Assembly: GCA_029856625.1 (NCBI GenBank)
Contig: JAHKLG010000068.1
Coordinates: forward strand, 1-7,051
Direction of reading: 5' to 3'
From: Candidatus Njordarchaeota archaeon
Lineage (GTDB): Archaea; Asgardarchaeota; Njordarchaeia; Njordarchaeales; Njordarchaeaceae
DNA: 7,051 nucleotides
Part shown: positions 6,892 to 7,051 of the stretch, one piece after another
How the letters are laid out: the number at the start of each line of letters is the position of its first letter
Position numbering within the stretch: the first letter of the stretch is position 1
The notes under the pieces: generated by a model
The model's database searches: none
Told to the model about the DNA's origin: nothing
Seen by the model: the letters and a program-made list of their open reading frames with translations, nothing else
Position numbers and translations under genes: made by a program

Positions 6892-6939
6892 TGTTAAGAT
6901 AATGTTTAGTTAGAATTAAGGAATCTTATTGAGCGACAA

Positions 6940-6950
6940 TTTATAAAAAA
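6940..6950. promoter_or_regulatory. Palindromic TATA box, possibly serving both directions
   Basis: TTTATAAA (6940-6947) is a perfect palindrome within TTTATAAAAAA. Read on the minus strand it predicts a start near 6920 for the membrane-protein gene. Read on the plus strand it predicts a start near 6970, before the ATGs at 6982 and 7001. No other convincing box lies in this divergent gap. Confidence 0.5.
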
Positions 6951-6981
6951 TCTTTGCCTAAGTTTCGATACGAGGAATTGC

Positions 6982-7035
6982 ATGTATATGGTACTTCGAT
7001 ATGCTTTGTTCAGAAAACCTCCAAGCAAAAATTAG
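6982..7035 (+). CDS. Possible 17-codon leader ORF
   Basis: ATG at 6982 is preceded by GAGGA (6972-6976) with a five-base spacer, and by the plus-strand TATA box about 38 bases upstream. The frame runs 17 codons (MYMVLRYALFRKPPSKN) to TAG at 7033-7035. It overlaps the start of the longer frame from 7001 in a different reading frame. The well-placed ribosome-binding site suggests it may be translated, but so short an ORF could be chance. The peptide shows no run of a single amino acid that would suggest attenuation. Confidence 0.2.
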   Translation: MYMVLRYALFRKPPSKN

Positions 7036-7051
7036 GGAGGGATTAGAAGGA
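7001..7051 (+). CDS. Start of a hypothetical protein, cut by the window end
   Basis: From ATG 7001 the frame stays open to the last base and gives MLCSENLQAKIREGLEG, a charged, helix-like N-terminus with codon use like the neighbouring genes. The frame has no other standard start between the upstream stop at 6959 and 7001. The nearest Shine-Dalgarno-like sequence is a weak GGT eight bases upstream, while the better GAGGA is 24 bases away. The TATA box at 6940-6950 would give a leader of about 30 bases. Too little is visible to name a family. Confidence 0.4.
   Translation, partial: MLCSENLQAKIREGLEG

Noticed and set aside
1..7051. CRISPR arrays, insertion sequences, tRNA or rRNA genes and attachment sites
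   Set aside because: I saw no direct repeats with regular spacing, no transposase, no tRNA-like cloverleaf and no terminal inverted repeats anywhere in the window.
6982..7051. A frameshift joining the short ORF at 6982 to the frame at 7001
   Set aside because: The downstream frame has its own ATG, the overlap contains no homopolymer slip site, and the protein is too short here to compare with a family.

Overview
The window looks archaeal and most likely comes from a (hyper)thermophile. It encodes an ATP-dependent DNA ligase of the archaeal replicative type and an Nre-family repair protein with a C-terminal PCNA-binding motif. The non-coding gaps hold TATA-like boxes, oligo-T tracts and GGTG/GGAGGTG Shine-Dalgarno sequences. 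The DNA is AT-rich, arginine is mostly AGA/AGG, and TTG and GTG starts are common. The gene set fits the TACK/Crenarchaeota side, but I cannot fix a genus. The 564-residue ligase is shorter than the roughly 600 residues I recall for Sulfolobales enzymes, so I leave the lineage open.

Layout, left to right: (1) the 3' end of a glutamate-synthase-like FMN enzyme (+, 1-980); (2) an Nre DNA repair protein (-, 1039-2364); (3) a NOL1/NOP2/Sun RNA m5C methyltransferase (+, 2559-3824); (4) ATP-dependent DNA ligase (-, 3904-5598); (5) a TrmO-type tRNA methyltransferase (+, 5752-6192); (6) an unrecognised multi-pass membrane protein (-, 6214-6891); (7) the probable start of another + strand gene, cut by the window end (7001 onward). 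Every gene is on the opposite strand from its neighbour. Convergent gaps are short (21-79 bp). Divergent gaps are longer (about 110-194 bp) and hold promoters. No two genes can form an operon, so each needs its own promoter.

Two functional themes recur. One is DNA repair and replication: Nre and ligase, each with a recognisable or plausible PCNA-interacting peptide. The other is RNA modification: the m5C methyltransferase and TrmO. The FMN enzyme and the membrane protein have no visible link to either theme.

I found no mobile element, CRISPR array, rRNA or tRNA, and no clear novel system. The points most worth a second look are an imperfect 36-bp dyad just upstream of the Nre promoter, the loss of Fe-S cysteines in the glutamate-synthase-like protein, a palindromic TATA box that could drive transcription both ways near the right end, and a short ORF with a good ribosome-binding site overlapping the start of the last gene.
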